The translations under genes were made by a program, and so were the position numbers. From Pseudeuparius sepicola (taxonomy: Eukaryota > Arthropoda > Insecta > Coleoptera > Anthribidae), in NCBI GenBank assembly GCA_963920635.1, contig OY987305.1, forward strand, positions 11,323,153-11,387,152: a stretch of 64,000 nucleotides of DNA, read 5' to 3'. Numbering within the stretch: the first letter of the stretch is position 1; each line of letters begins with the position of its first letter. Positions 12,401 to 24,900 of this stretch are shown here, in pieces. The notes beneath the pieces were generated by a model, which saw only the letters and a program-made list of their open reading frames with translations, did not search any database and had not been told where the DNA came from.

Positions 12401-15400
12401 AGATCAAACTCAACTGTGGAATCCTGTGACGTCACAGAGATGCTACCTTACAGTTCTTTTAGGTAGATAACCTAACCTAACATTATTGTCGTGGTGTCCA
12501 AGAGGTTAGCGACTGGTGAACCGATTGCCATTGATCAAAACTGACTTAATCCGCCTCTGATACACCTCCCACAAATCCCTCCCCGCACAACTTTTCTAAT
12601 AACTTTTGATCAGCCGTCGTTTTTCGAAAAAAAAAATCTGTATGCTTTTCATTGCAAACATTCGTCTAAGTCACGTCTTGGAATTTTTTTTTTGTTACAT
12701 TCTATTCGAATGAAAGGTGTTTCCTAGGTTACCTCGGCCTCCCAATCAACTTTTCTAATAATTTTTTGTTTCTTTTTCACTTGCAAACATTCGTCTAAGT
12801 CACGTCTCGGATTTTTTTTGTCATATTCTATTCGAATGAAAGGCGTTTCCTAGGTTAAACCTTCCGATCAACTTTTCTAATAATTCTTTTGTTTTTTTTT
12901 CCACTTGCAAACATTCGTCTAAGTCACGTCTCAGATTTTTTTTTTGTCATATTCTATTCGAATGAAAGGCGTTTCCTAGGTTAAACCTTCCTGTCAACTT
13001 TTCTAATAATTTTTTTTGTTTTTTTTTTCACTTGCAAACATTCGTCTAAGTCACGTCTTGGCATTTTTTTTTACAGATTTTGTTCAAACAAAATATCAAT
13101 GTTATCTGGGGGGCCTTCCGACTAACTATTTTTATCAGTCATTTTTTTTTTTCACTTGCAGACATTCGTCTAAGTCACGTCTTGGCATTTTTTTTACAGA
13201 TTTTGTTCAAACAAAATATCAATGTTAGTTATCTGGGGGCCTTCTGACTAACTATTTTTATCAGTCACTCGAAAAAATCTATCTATACTTTTCCACTTGC
13301 ATCAAATATTCGTCTAATAAGTCCCGTTCCTTATTCGATTTTTTTATTATATTCAAAACGAATGGAGTTTTTTTTTTCGGGAATTCGGTCTATACTATTC
13401 ACTTGCATCAAACATTCGCCTAAGTCTCCATCATGGAATTTTATTTCAGATTATATTCGGACGAGAGGCGTTTTCTAGGTTACCTCGGTCTCCCGAGCAA
13501 AATTTTCTAATAAGTATTTTTTTTTTGTCAGTCGCCGGTTTTCGACAAAAATCTGTATACTTTTCACTTGCAAACAGTCGTCTAAAATTTTCTTGGATTT
13601 TTTTTTGTCAGATTCTATTCGAATGAAAGGCGTTTCATAGGTTATCTCAACCTCCCGATCAACTTAATAATTTTTGATCCGTCCGATTTTCGAAAATTCT
13701 GCCTACTTTTCACTTGCATCGAATATCCGTCTAAGTCCCATTTTGTAACTATTTATGCCACTTTCTATTCGAAGGAAAGGCGTTTTCTAGGTTACATCGG
13801 TCTCCTGAGCAACTTTTTATAATAACTTGTTTGGTCAGTCACCGTTTTTTGGAAATTCGATCTACTTTTCACTTGCATCAAACATTCATCAACGCGTTAA
13901 CGAAATGTTAACCAAAATCTAGTTACTACTTTCAATTTCATTAGACGTATTTTCTTAACAAATTTAAAAGCTTGTCTTTTGATCCCAAAACTATTACTAC
14001 CCATAGTACCTTTGTGTCTATAGAACTGAGATAGCATTTGTTCAATTATTAGTATATCTTTCATGATGTCCCATTTATTTGACTTACGAATTAGACGTAT
14101 TTTCTCATCAAAATTAAAAGACAAAAGGTAGTTTTTGATTCCCAAACTTGTAAATTAGGCTACTTTTTTCTTGACCTGAATATTTCTCTGTTTTCGATAT
14201 GTATTATAGGCTTACTATCCACGGAAGTAAAGTCAACAGTGCGTTTTGTATTTTAGTTAGGAAACCCAATGTTATTCATTTTTATCTGTCTAAAATATCA
14301 AGGAATACCCCCAAAAGCTAGCAAACAGACTCTCAAAATGTGCAAACAGTCTATAAAAATTCCATTGGAAATCTCATTATTACTATAGTGCCTTTTTTTA
14401 TTAATCAGAAGTGTATATGACTGAAAGTATTGTTTTTGGTGAAATTTTTATTAAATCGGGTTAAAATGAGCGATTTCTATGTTTGGAGGTTGTAAATCCT
14501 TGTAGGTAATACGCAAACATGATTCAAAAAGGAATCCAACTGACCATTATTAAACTACAACTTTTTGTCTAAAAAATTCAAAGAGTTTACGCTTCCAAGA
14601 TAATAAGCTGTTACAAATAACTGTTGATAAAGTAGACATATTTTAATCACATTTACTAAACAATTGATGCCAATATTTTTGGATCTTTTAATTTACGACG
14701 CAATAATAAGGCTTTACATAATGTCGAGAAAATAGTGAATTGTCACTTGCAATATTTTTGATTCTAGATAATCGAGAAAATTGTCGTTATTAAACCTAAT
14801 TATTAAATTCAGTTGAAAGTCAACGCACAAGATTTTTGTATGTTATTTACTCTCAGCCTCGTTGTCTCAGAATTCCTATTTAAGATTTTCCCCCTATTAC
14901 CTCAATTAGTAACTTATTGAAACTGAATTTTGCGTCATTTTCAGAGGACAAAAATCCCATGAAAATATGATTTTTTTAATTTTATAACGTTCAGTATTTT
15001 TTTTATTTTGGTTATATAGTTACCACCTAGCTTGACCCAGTGAAACTGAATTTTACGCCATTTTCAGAGGATAAAAATCCGTTGAAAATATGATTTTTTT
15101 AAATTTTATAACGTTCAGTATTTTTTATTTTGGTTATCTAGTAGCTTGACCCAGATTGAATTTTTCTTTTCATCAGATTCTGTTCTAACGGGAAGCGTTT
15201 ATGATGTTGTCTCGATCTATTGAACAACTATTCTAAAATAATCCAACCTGTATAAAACATAAAATGGGGCAGCCACATCACTACTTTTTTTTGCCTTGTA
15301 TATTTCCAAACTGGTTGTTAGATGTGTTTCTCACCTTAAAAAAAATTAAAACCAATATTTTTTTGGACCTCAAACTTGCAACACAATTAGGTTTCAAATC

Positions 15401-18400
15401 TCTGGCATATTTCTCATTTCTTTTATATATATACGTAGGTATAAGTTTCATTGTTTAATAAAACCAACTCGGCACTTTTCACGTCCTATGCGTCGCACTT
15501 GCTTCAGTAGATTCTCGGTCGTGGCCACAAAGACTCGAGGCGTTGTAATATATGAAAAGTCTGAGTTTCGTGTTTGTTTTTCTTTGGAAAGATGGAAGTG
15601 TATCAGTACCTACTTCAGTATAATAGATACGCGTAGTTCAGTGAAATTTACGGCAGTATCTATCTATGGAATTTGAACGGTTACCGGTTGTTTTTCCCGT
15701 GAAAATGACTGTGCCGTTGGAAAAATGATGTTTGGTTATATCTCATCGCTCGGGGATGTTTATTCTACTGTCTGGGGCATTAGATGTAACCTGATTTCTT
15801 TTTATACATCACCAAGAATCTTTCTTTTTCTTATCTCTAGGGTATTTTTTTTTATGTATTTGCGTCGCATTTTTAAACCTATATCGTAAAACCGGTGGTG
15901 GCACCCTGTGTTTAAAAACTATACTTCGAAAAAACATCTTGTCTGATCCAATTTTGTTATCATTTTCGTAAATGGGGTAAACAAATTAAACGTTAGCAAT
16001 TATATTTGTATCAAAAATCCTTGCAAAACTGACAACGGGTTCTGCAACCAGTACCTATGATAATTGTATTACTTTTTCCTAGCTAAAAATATTTCCTTAC
16101 ATCTTCACCCCAATAAATTCAGTTTCGGTTATAATATCAAAATAATATATTTATATATATTTTTTTACTTTTTCCGACTCGCTATTTAGTGGTGGTTTAT
16201 AAGGTTCAAAGTTTTCAATTATTATTTTCACTGAATATTGGGACCAGGTTTTGTTTTTAGATGATAACTGCTAAACTAAATCGCCAGAAATTAATATATT
16301 TTTGATCAACATGTTTGAGCTCATATATCTATTCTTAATATTTTGCGTGCCGCATGTTTGTATGACATTATGTTAACGTTTAGCCATGAATTTTAAGCAA
16401 GTCTGGTGCTTTTATTAAAACGGCTTACAACCCTCTAAGTAGTACGTGCAGTTTAGTGAAAGTTAGATTAATGTCTCTCATATCGAGTCCAGTCCAATTT
16501 TCTTGCTATATCTAGCATCAATGAAAACGTATAATTCAAAATGAAAATGTTTGGAGATTGAGCCGATATGATATTTTCTAGTCCAGAGGATACCGCCACC
16601 TCGAGCGATCACGCGGGCTATACGAAAATTTAGTCTATACTTTCACATACATCAAACTTTATTTATTTATCTAAGCCCCGTCATGGATTTTTTACACCTT
16701 ATTAAGCAGAACGCATTTTTCATAGGACACCGCTAACGGTGACATCGACGGCTATATTATGACATCAGCGTATTTTCTAATAATAGTTGATTTTTGGCAC
16801 CCCGGTAGAACCTCTAGCAACAATTTTCAGTTTAGCTTTCCACATTATCAAAAAAAAAAAACCATGATTTATACTATATTTAGAAGGGTGTTGTTGTATG
16901 TTCGATATTTTATTCATTAAAAATATTGTATTTCCAGGGTAAAATTGGTTGAACTTCTTAGGGACGTATGTTGAATTTTTCACACCTGGTTTTAATGCGG
17001 CAAATTATCATTCGCATTTTAAACGAATTTGATAGCGTAAATAGCTTTGGACTTACAATCGCAGTATTTCTTTTTTATTCCTAGAAATCAACAAAATTTC
17101 GGGGTTAAACAGTTGACCGACAAGTTTTTTTACTTTGAACGTACATGTTGATTATGCCTGGTTTGAAATTTTCATCCGTACTGTACCGGGGGATTTTAGA
17201 TTCTATGCTATGGAAGTATGATTTACAGGGTTTTTTTTAGATTCTACATCAACTGGGTCACACGTGTCCCTAAGGACAAAGGTCAAACCTCGAGCAGTAG
17301 CCACTTTGCACGTTTTGATTTTGTCGAGCGATCACGTGGGATGGACATTTTTTAAACATTTTATGAGTGTAGTTTCAATCGTGATCGAGCGATTACAAGA
17401 GCTAAAATCCAAATTTGTGGGATAGGCAATGAATAAAATAACAACTTAGATACGCGATTAAATATTTTAATATACAAGATGCCACGAACATTTTATCAGT
17501 TTTGTATACTTTTTCATCGGTGACGGGTACCCATAACTTTTTTTATTTGCTGAATACGGATACAATTATTTTGCGTAGACTCCTGTCGATAGTATCAAAT
17601 GTTTATTACCTTTACCTAAAGAAATTAATATTAATCTAATTGTTTTGCTATATATTCCGTAAATTGGCCTTGCATTCATCCGGCGGTATTTATATTTTTA
17701 AATATGTGTGCGTCTCAAGTTTGATAATAACATTTTTAGTATACATCAGAGCTGCGCTTCATATTGTATTTGCTACTGCTGCATCCCAAGTCTGCCGCTT
17801 TAGTAGGTACCGAATTCACAGTAATAAAACTGTAAAGAACGAGCGAGTTTTGTTTGTGTACGAAGTGTTGAGATATATTACCCATGTAACATAATATCCC
17901 ATTCAAATTCGAACTATATGGGGCTTAAATATTTTATAATATTCTAATATATACTTATATGGTTACGTTATCTGTGCTTATATATAAAAGTGTGTGAAAA
18001 AAATCTTATTGGACATTCTATTTTTATCTAAGTAGAGAGAATTGTTTTTAGGTCGTCAACCTGTCCTGACAAGTTCCGGCTAGCGGATGTGAGTCATCCG
18101 CGCCCGGCTGCGATGCATTCGCAGAAATACTACTGTTGAGTGTTTTGGCGTTGGAATGATGGTTATTGTCCGGGTATTTTAGTGTTAATAGTAATTTTTT
18201 TAATTTAATCGGAGCCTGCGGTACACATCATTAAAGGGACCTGCTGAGTCTACAGAGACCGGCGAGGCCTGCGGGAGCCAGCGGAGCCCTGCTACAACAG
18301 CGCGTCGAGATTATTACCACACTGCCAAGCATTTCCTAGAATTTTACATAAATGCCGAGTGTTTGGCTTTGGAATGTGGGCTAATGTTCGAATCCTGTAT

Positions 18401-21400
18401 GGAACATATACCAGATGAAACCATAGGCACCTAAACACACTTTTAAAACCTGATTTGTTGAACCTATCGAAAATTAGTAATCAACAATTGTTTGTATATT
18501 TTTAGGTCACTCTCATTAATACCTTGTGGTTTGTTCTTCAAAAGCAGTTGAGACAGACCTGGTGTAAGGGTAATTTTGATCTCCAATACATAATACGTTA
18601 TCTTCAACAGTTACTGGTATTTGTCCCATGACTAATCCGTCATTGGTGTGTTGGATACCATAACTCCTAGGTTCAATCTCAAGTGACAAAAACATGTCTT
18701 TAACTGAGAGTGATTGTATTATCTATCACGGATAATTTCCTTTTATGCTCTCCCCGAGGCAAATTTTTTCACAGGGATATCCAAGACCATTTATGGTATT
18801 CCGTGGTTTTCGATAGTATTCCATGGTCTTTGATGGTATTTCATGGTATTCGATGGTATTCCATGGTATATCGCTTTTTCAAGTCGTCTAGTCGTTTTTC
18901 AGAATCGTCTAGTCGTTTTCCAGAATCGTTTAGTCGTTTTCAGAGTTGTTTAGTCGTTTTTTCCGAATCGTCTAGTCGTTTTTCGAATCGTCTAGTCGTT
19001 TTCCAGAATCGTTTAGTCGTTTTCAGAGTCGTTTAGTCGTTTTTTCCGAATCGTCTAGTCGTTTTTCGAATCGTCTAGTCGTTTTTACGAGTCGTCTAGT
19101 CGTTTTTTAGAGTCGTTTAGACGTTTTTAGAGTCGTTTTTTTATAGTCGCTTAGACGCTATAAGCTTTTTCTTGGTAGGATAATGGACAGTCAAAAATGA
19201 ACATTGTTTTAATTTTCATTATTGAAGAACATGTTGCATGCCCTCATTTTATTCCATATATAGACCGTTTAAGGGTTTTAAACCCTTAATTCCACCTTTT
19301 TCCACACGCTACACTTATACCTTTGGGTTTTCGAAGTCGGAATAGTATAAAAATCATACGGTGAACATGGCATAAGTAAGAATTAGTACCTTTTTTTTTC
19401 TGGGTGAAATTTTAAACAGGAAACGCGTTGTACAAAATCCGATTTTGCAGCTAGTCTTTCAACTTGATAATCGTGTGACGGGATATTTTTAAAAACTGGT
19501 GAACTTTGCACCTATTATATTTTAGTCAAGTAATTTAAAACAGGGCCTGGCTTTCTCGGAATTAAAGAAATTTACTTACCTAGATGGTTATAAACTCAAC
19601 TAAAAATGGTTAATTTATGCCCCAAATGTAATGTCCACTTTCCTTTGAGAAGCAGTCTCTAAATATAGGAAGATAGATTTTTGATACATCCTTAGGTAAT
19701 GTAGTCAAGAAAATGTATACACTCATATGTATCTCATATCTATTCTTTATTACACTTTTCCTACAAATTGTTTATCGCCAGTACCGATGAGATCAGCGTG
19801 CTCGTTTCATAGGCGCTTATTCCGACAAAGAGAAAGTACTTTTTTTCAGCGGAATTACATCACGTACATATTGCAAGCTGATATTTTTTCTATAGGTGTT
19901 AGGTTTTTATTAGTTGCGAGTCTCGACGTGTCTCGGCGTCGCGGACGCAAAAATACGCAGGCAGAGGTGGTAGCAAAAATCCATGCATGGCCGCGGCTAA
20001 AGGTCGACAGGGGGACGTCATGGCTTAATTATGATTTAGGGTTTTTATTAGTTGCGAGTCTCGACATGTCGCGGCTGGAGCGAAGGTCAACGGTCGGTGA
20101 AAGCCGGGCACTTCGGCACCCCGGAGAAAGTCGAGCGCGCGAAGGTCGCGGCAGGGGCGAAGGTCAGCGAACTCGGACATCTTCGGCACCCCTCGGGCTA
20201 TCGCAGGGTTCAGAGTCGGTGCGATTGGCTGGGGGGCGTGGTTTGGGAGTGGAGGGGGTAAGTTTGGTCAAAAAAGTGCAGGATTTTGCTCCCATAAGAA
20301 ATACATGGGGAAAGTGTGCTCGTACCGGCATAGCTATACTACTATGGTTGTACAGTCCAATCCAAACATTGACACTAAATTCGACCTCAAAATTTCTTGT
20401 CCGGATTGCATGTGGGTTTTCTTGTGCCCAAATATGCTGATTATGAAGGTTTGCTACTCCACGACGAGTAAAACACGACTCGTCCGTCCATAAAATGTTA
20501 TTTAAAAATTGTCTATTTCCTTCAATTGACTCCAAAATCCATCGGCAAAACACTAATCTTCTTTCTGCATCGCCGGGCCTTAAACCTTGTACGGGTTGTA
20601 GATGATACGCATGCCTGTGATCTCTTTTTAAAGCTCGCAAAATTGCAGACTTTGAAACACGTAGGGCCACTGACACTCTTCTGCTACTTGTTGTAGGATT
20701 CCTATCGAATTCACGAAGAATCTCATTGTTGCGTCTGACTTGTTGGATATTGTTTTCATTTCCTCGTTCGACGATTCTAGTTCTCAGACCGCGAGTTCTG
20801 AATTGCCGGGGCATGTTAACAAACACCGAGGGACGCGGATGGCGCCTATTTGGAAATCGCCTCCGGTATTCTCTGGCTGCTTCCGCAGAGTTCCCATTTG
20901 CAACTCCATAGCAGAAATGGATGTCAGCCTGCTCTTCATTTGTAAATTGGAACGGCATTTTAATTATTAACAAAGACAAACTGCGGCGCTGCTACGTTCA
21001 TCTACTGGATGACAGATTATTGTATTATTAACTGTCAATAAGATTTTCTTTTCCATGGCACACTTATCTTCACCAGTACGGCGATGCAGAAAGGACATTA
21101 GTATTTTGCCGATGGATTTTGTAGTCAAAGGAAATAAGACAATTTTTAAATAACATTTTATGGGCGGAAGAATCATGTTTTACTCGTCGTGGTATAATTT
21201 AGAATTCTACAAATTTAGAATTATAAAAATTATTAAGAAATAATACAGATTTGATAAAAATGTTAAAATGATAATAAAGTAATGTACCTCAAACCAAGTG
21301 CCAGTTTATTTTTAAAATTGTTTCCATAAAATTAAAAATAAAATAGCTGAATCCGATAAGTGTTCCATAATTAATTTCTGTTATTTGCGATATTTATCAA

Positions 21401-21957
21401 TAATCTTAGAAAACACATTTTTAGGCAAAAAAGGCTGAGATGGAAACCAAATAATTTATTTACTACACAACCGTGGCAGATACAAAAAAATGTCAAGATA
21501 CACTTTTTGTAGAGAATTGAAAGAACTTTACGGAAAAAAAAATTACGTTGATGTGAGACAGGTCCGTACTAATTACTTTTTAAATTTAGTGATAGTGAAA
21601 ACCCATAACTCCACCACTGGTTATTTCAGGACCTTCATATTATCACTAAATATCGTAGTCAAAAAGGTGGTACTACACATCAAATTTGGTTTAAATATCT
21701 CCACTGGTTCGGACAGTGTAAAAAATACTTCATATTTTTTCCAACACTTCAACGCCCTGTATCTCGGAAACTAAGCTTTCCCCGATATATGTTGATATAA
21801 AATTTTCATTTTAGATTATCTTTTTCTATCTAATGTTAAAGTCCTACCACATAAAAGTGAACCACCCTGTATATTTGTCCTTCTCTTTACAATCCACAGA
21901 ATGGATAATTAATCAATTTCAGGTAACCGAACGGCTGTGATTTCATATCCATCTCAG

Positions 21958-21991
<34 letters not shown>

Positions 21992-24900
21992 AACAAAAAG
22001 CATTACAATCAAAAAACAGTAAAAACATTAAAAGACAATTAGTGCTTAAGTAACATCGTAACATCTAGAAACATTGCTCCTAGGCGACTGAACACCTGTA
22101 TGTGCAACAAAAATCAAAGAACAGGAATATAAAGATTTTATGAAAATTTGTAGATCATTTCATAAAACTTCCCAAACTCTGAGACAAATCAAAAACAAAA
22201 ACAAATCAAATCCCTCCCACTCCCCAATAACGAAATAAAACAATCCAGAGTGAGACACAACATAGGCGACATAACATAGGCGACTACCTGTTTAAAGTTG
22301 GCTAAATTTTCAACTATAAAAGTGTTACACTTATTCTTAAAGGATTTAAGACTAGATAAGGACCTTATACTCAAGGGAATCAAATTGTATAATTTACGGC
22401 CAAATGTATATAAAACATCTTAAGTGCTTTGTTGTATTAACGACAGGTATTTCCAAAAGTTGGTTCTGTTTATTTCTAGTAAGATAAATTAACCAATCAG
22501 TTTTCTCCAGCGTGTGTTGATGTGTTGGTAAATCAAGAAACACTTGAATTTGTTTTGTTCCAATTTATTTTCTTCCAAAACGTGTAATAAATTATCTTCA
22601 TCTTTAAATTGGTTATCCAAATAGTCCTTTAATAGCTATAAGACGTAGAAAAAATACATTGTGTAACTCTGAGTATGCGTTTTTTACATTTTTATAACTT
22701 TTAACATTTTTAAGAAGTGGTAAAAAAACACTTGACATACATCACAAATGCATTGCATCTTTTTTTTGCTCAGACTAATGAATATCATTAGTCTGAGATT
22801 AAATGTTTCCAAATCTGTGTTCACACATTTTCTGACGATGGTTAAAGTTTGACTGTTAAAAAGTGGAACATTCTGTATGTGGTATTATAGTTGACAGACT
22901 TCACCAGTAAGTAGGTGTTTTTTTTGTGACATGACAGTTATTGTTATATAGTTGTAAAAAGCACATTCAAATAAGTATTTAATATTGCAGCATGTGTGTG
23001 TGAACTAATATAACACAAAAAACTCAAAATAGGACAATAATTGTAATATTCATAACTTTGAATGGAATAATTTGTTTATTGACTTCAAAATCTAGTAGGT
23101 TCGGTTATTCTGTATGTCGAATAAAAAAATGGAATAATTTTTTTATTGTTAAACTGTCCCCGTTACTTGACAAAATATCCGAACTGAGACTTTGGTAAAT
23201 ATCCTATGTTTGATTCTCATTTTAATACTCATTAAAAGCAAACATCCTAATTTTATAAAAAATACACTTTGGCAGTGTTTTTATCTAGAGCTTTATTTAT
23301 GTATTTGAATGTTTACAGCATTATTTTCAGCTATTTGTTCACAGGAATAACTATTTTTATGTATCTGTTACTAATAGCTGAAGGAGGAGTTCTTAGAACT
23401 ATCGGGGATATGGGAGCTGTCATGACATCTTTAACTTTAGGACCCAGTGGTAGGTCGGTGGTCACTAGTAACTCAGGCCAACATACTTCTATGAAGGAAT
23501 ATCCACTTGTCATGGACACTAAACTTAAAATTATAGAAATTTTACAGGTATCTATTTAAAACTTCATGAATTGAATCTTGAATTTTCTGTTCAATTCATC
23601 ATACAAAGCTTCATAGATTATTACGATGATTCTAACAATGTTATCATAAATCTGAAGAACCTTCGGCCTATGAAACCTTGTATTGATTGTTGTATAGCAA
23701 CACTAATTCTTACTTCTTACATCCATTTGAAATATTTTTAGTTCATTTTGGATGTTCGTTTGGACTACCGAATAAGCTGCCTTCTAAGCATATTCAAACA
23801 AGAATTCGATGAGTCAGAACGAAATAGCGGTGGTGATTTAAACCTAGGTCAAAAAAATATTGACTTAGAACTTATAGGTAGTCAAGCTGAAGGCATTTTC
23901 GGTAGCAGTGAAGAATGTGCCGTCTTAGATCTAGATGGCCATGGTGGTCGCACATTTTTACGTGTTTTGCTGCACTTAACAATGCACGATTATCCTCCCT
24001 TAGTCTCCGGGGCGTTGCATTTGTTATTTAGACACTTCAGTCAAAGGCAAGAAGTATTACAAGCATTCAGGCAAGTTCAATTGCTGGTTTCCGATAGTGA
24101 CGTTGAATCCTACAAACAAATAAAAGCAGACCTTGACGTTTTACGACAATCTGTTGAAAAATCTGAACTTTGGGTCTATAAATCGAAATGCGTGGAAGAT
24201 CATGATTGTAGCAAAAAGGAACGGAAAGAAGATGACGAAGAACCGCCCCCTCCCCCGAAAACACCGTCCATTAGTATTTTAGAAAAGAAAGGTTCTGCAA
24301 TAAATTTGGATGTAGGTCCACCGCTTCATCCAGAACAGGCGGATGAATACAAGAAGATTCAACAGATTTTAATAAGAATGAATAAGTTATGTACTCAAGG
24401 GACGACTGGTGCAATGAAGCCCAGGAAACACGAACAACGACTGTTGCGCAATGTTGGCGTGCATACGGTTGTTTTAGATTTGTTACAAGTACCGTATGAC
24501 GAAAAAGAAGACATTAGAATGAATGAGCTAATGAGGCTTGCTCACGAATTTTTGCAAAATTTCTGTTTGGGAAACCAGCAGAATCAGGTTTTGCTTTATA
24601 AGCATTTGGATCTCTTTCTTAATCCAGGGGTAAGTTAGTTCATAAGAGTATTTGAGAAGAAACAATAGTACAAAAAATAAATTTCCAATTGTAGATAAGA
24701 GAGGCTCAAACGGTTTGCGCAATATTCCAAGACAATTCAACTTTGTGCAATGAAGAAAACGAAAAAGTAGTTCAACATTTTGTGCACTGTATAGAGACGC
24801 ATGGCCGCCACGTTCAGTATTTGAAATTTTTACAAACTATCGTTAAAGCTGAGAATCAGTTTATTAGAAAGTGTCAGGACATGGTTATGCAGGAGGTAAG

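Larger units (their letters stand above)
4024..20341. mobile_element. Giant palindromic element of unknown class (about 16.3 kb)
   Basis: The sequence from about 4024 to 11810 is matched, base for base with few differences, by the reverse complement of 12581 to 20341; only 770 bp in the middle are unpaired. Paired coordinates sum to 24365 near the outer ends, 24399 in the middle and 24391 at the inner ends, so net indels between the arms are small (one of about 33 bp lies near 5650-5690). The outer ends read GTATAGCTATGCCGG inward and lie next to TA inside the mariner transposase. No intact gene is visible in either arm. Tandem arrays fill the inner ends and parts of the outer third. This resembles foldback-type elements in architecture, but I cannot assign it to a known superfamily. 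Confidence 0.85.
12581..20341. repeat. Right arm of the giant palindrome
   Basis: Reverse complement of 4024-11810 with small differences. Its inner end CCCCGCACAA (12581-12590) pairs with TTGTGCGGGG (11801-11810); its outer end CCGGCATAGCTATAC pairs with 4026-4040. All arrays and the decayed gene fragment of the left arm recur here in opposite orientation. Confidence 0.9.
2916..21869 (-). mobile_element. Mariner-like element with 660-bp terminal inverted repeats, interrupted by a 16.3-kb palindrome
   Basis: Both outer ends begin CAGGGTGGTTCACTTTTATG reading inward, and each is flanked by TA (2914-2915 and 21870-21871), the mariner target duplication. The terminal repeats are 2916-3578 and 21208-21869, nearly identical in inverted orientation. 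Between them is a minus-strand transposase gene, now in two pieces. Without the inserted palindrome the element would be about 2.6 kb. The right end appears to be an inverted copy of the element's own 3' end rather than a normal 5' end (see findings). Confidence 0.85.

Noticed and set aside
12473..12483. CCTAACCTAA near the spacer end, and AGGTTAGGTTAGG at 63513
   Set aside because: Only two TTAGG units each; not an interstitial telomere array.
13016..13228. Open frame with an internal repeated [12 protein letters not shown]
   Set aside because: Repeat-derived, within the inner tandem array.
10500..13890. Possible CRISPR-like repeat array
   Set aside because: The units are degenerate tandem repeats without unique spacers, in a eukaryotic intron.
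15488..15676. Conserved open frame shared with 8720-8908
   Set aside because: Shared because the arms are copies; no recognisable motif and no independent evidence of selection.
4024..20341. Palindrome as a pure assembly artefact
   Set aside because: The arms differ by indels, the flanks are two different halves of one transposase gene, and the ends meet TA. An artefact cannot be excluded without reads, so it is listed as a test.
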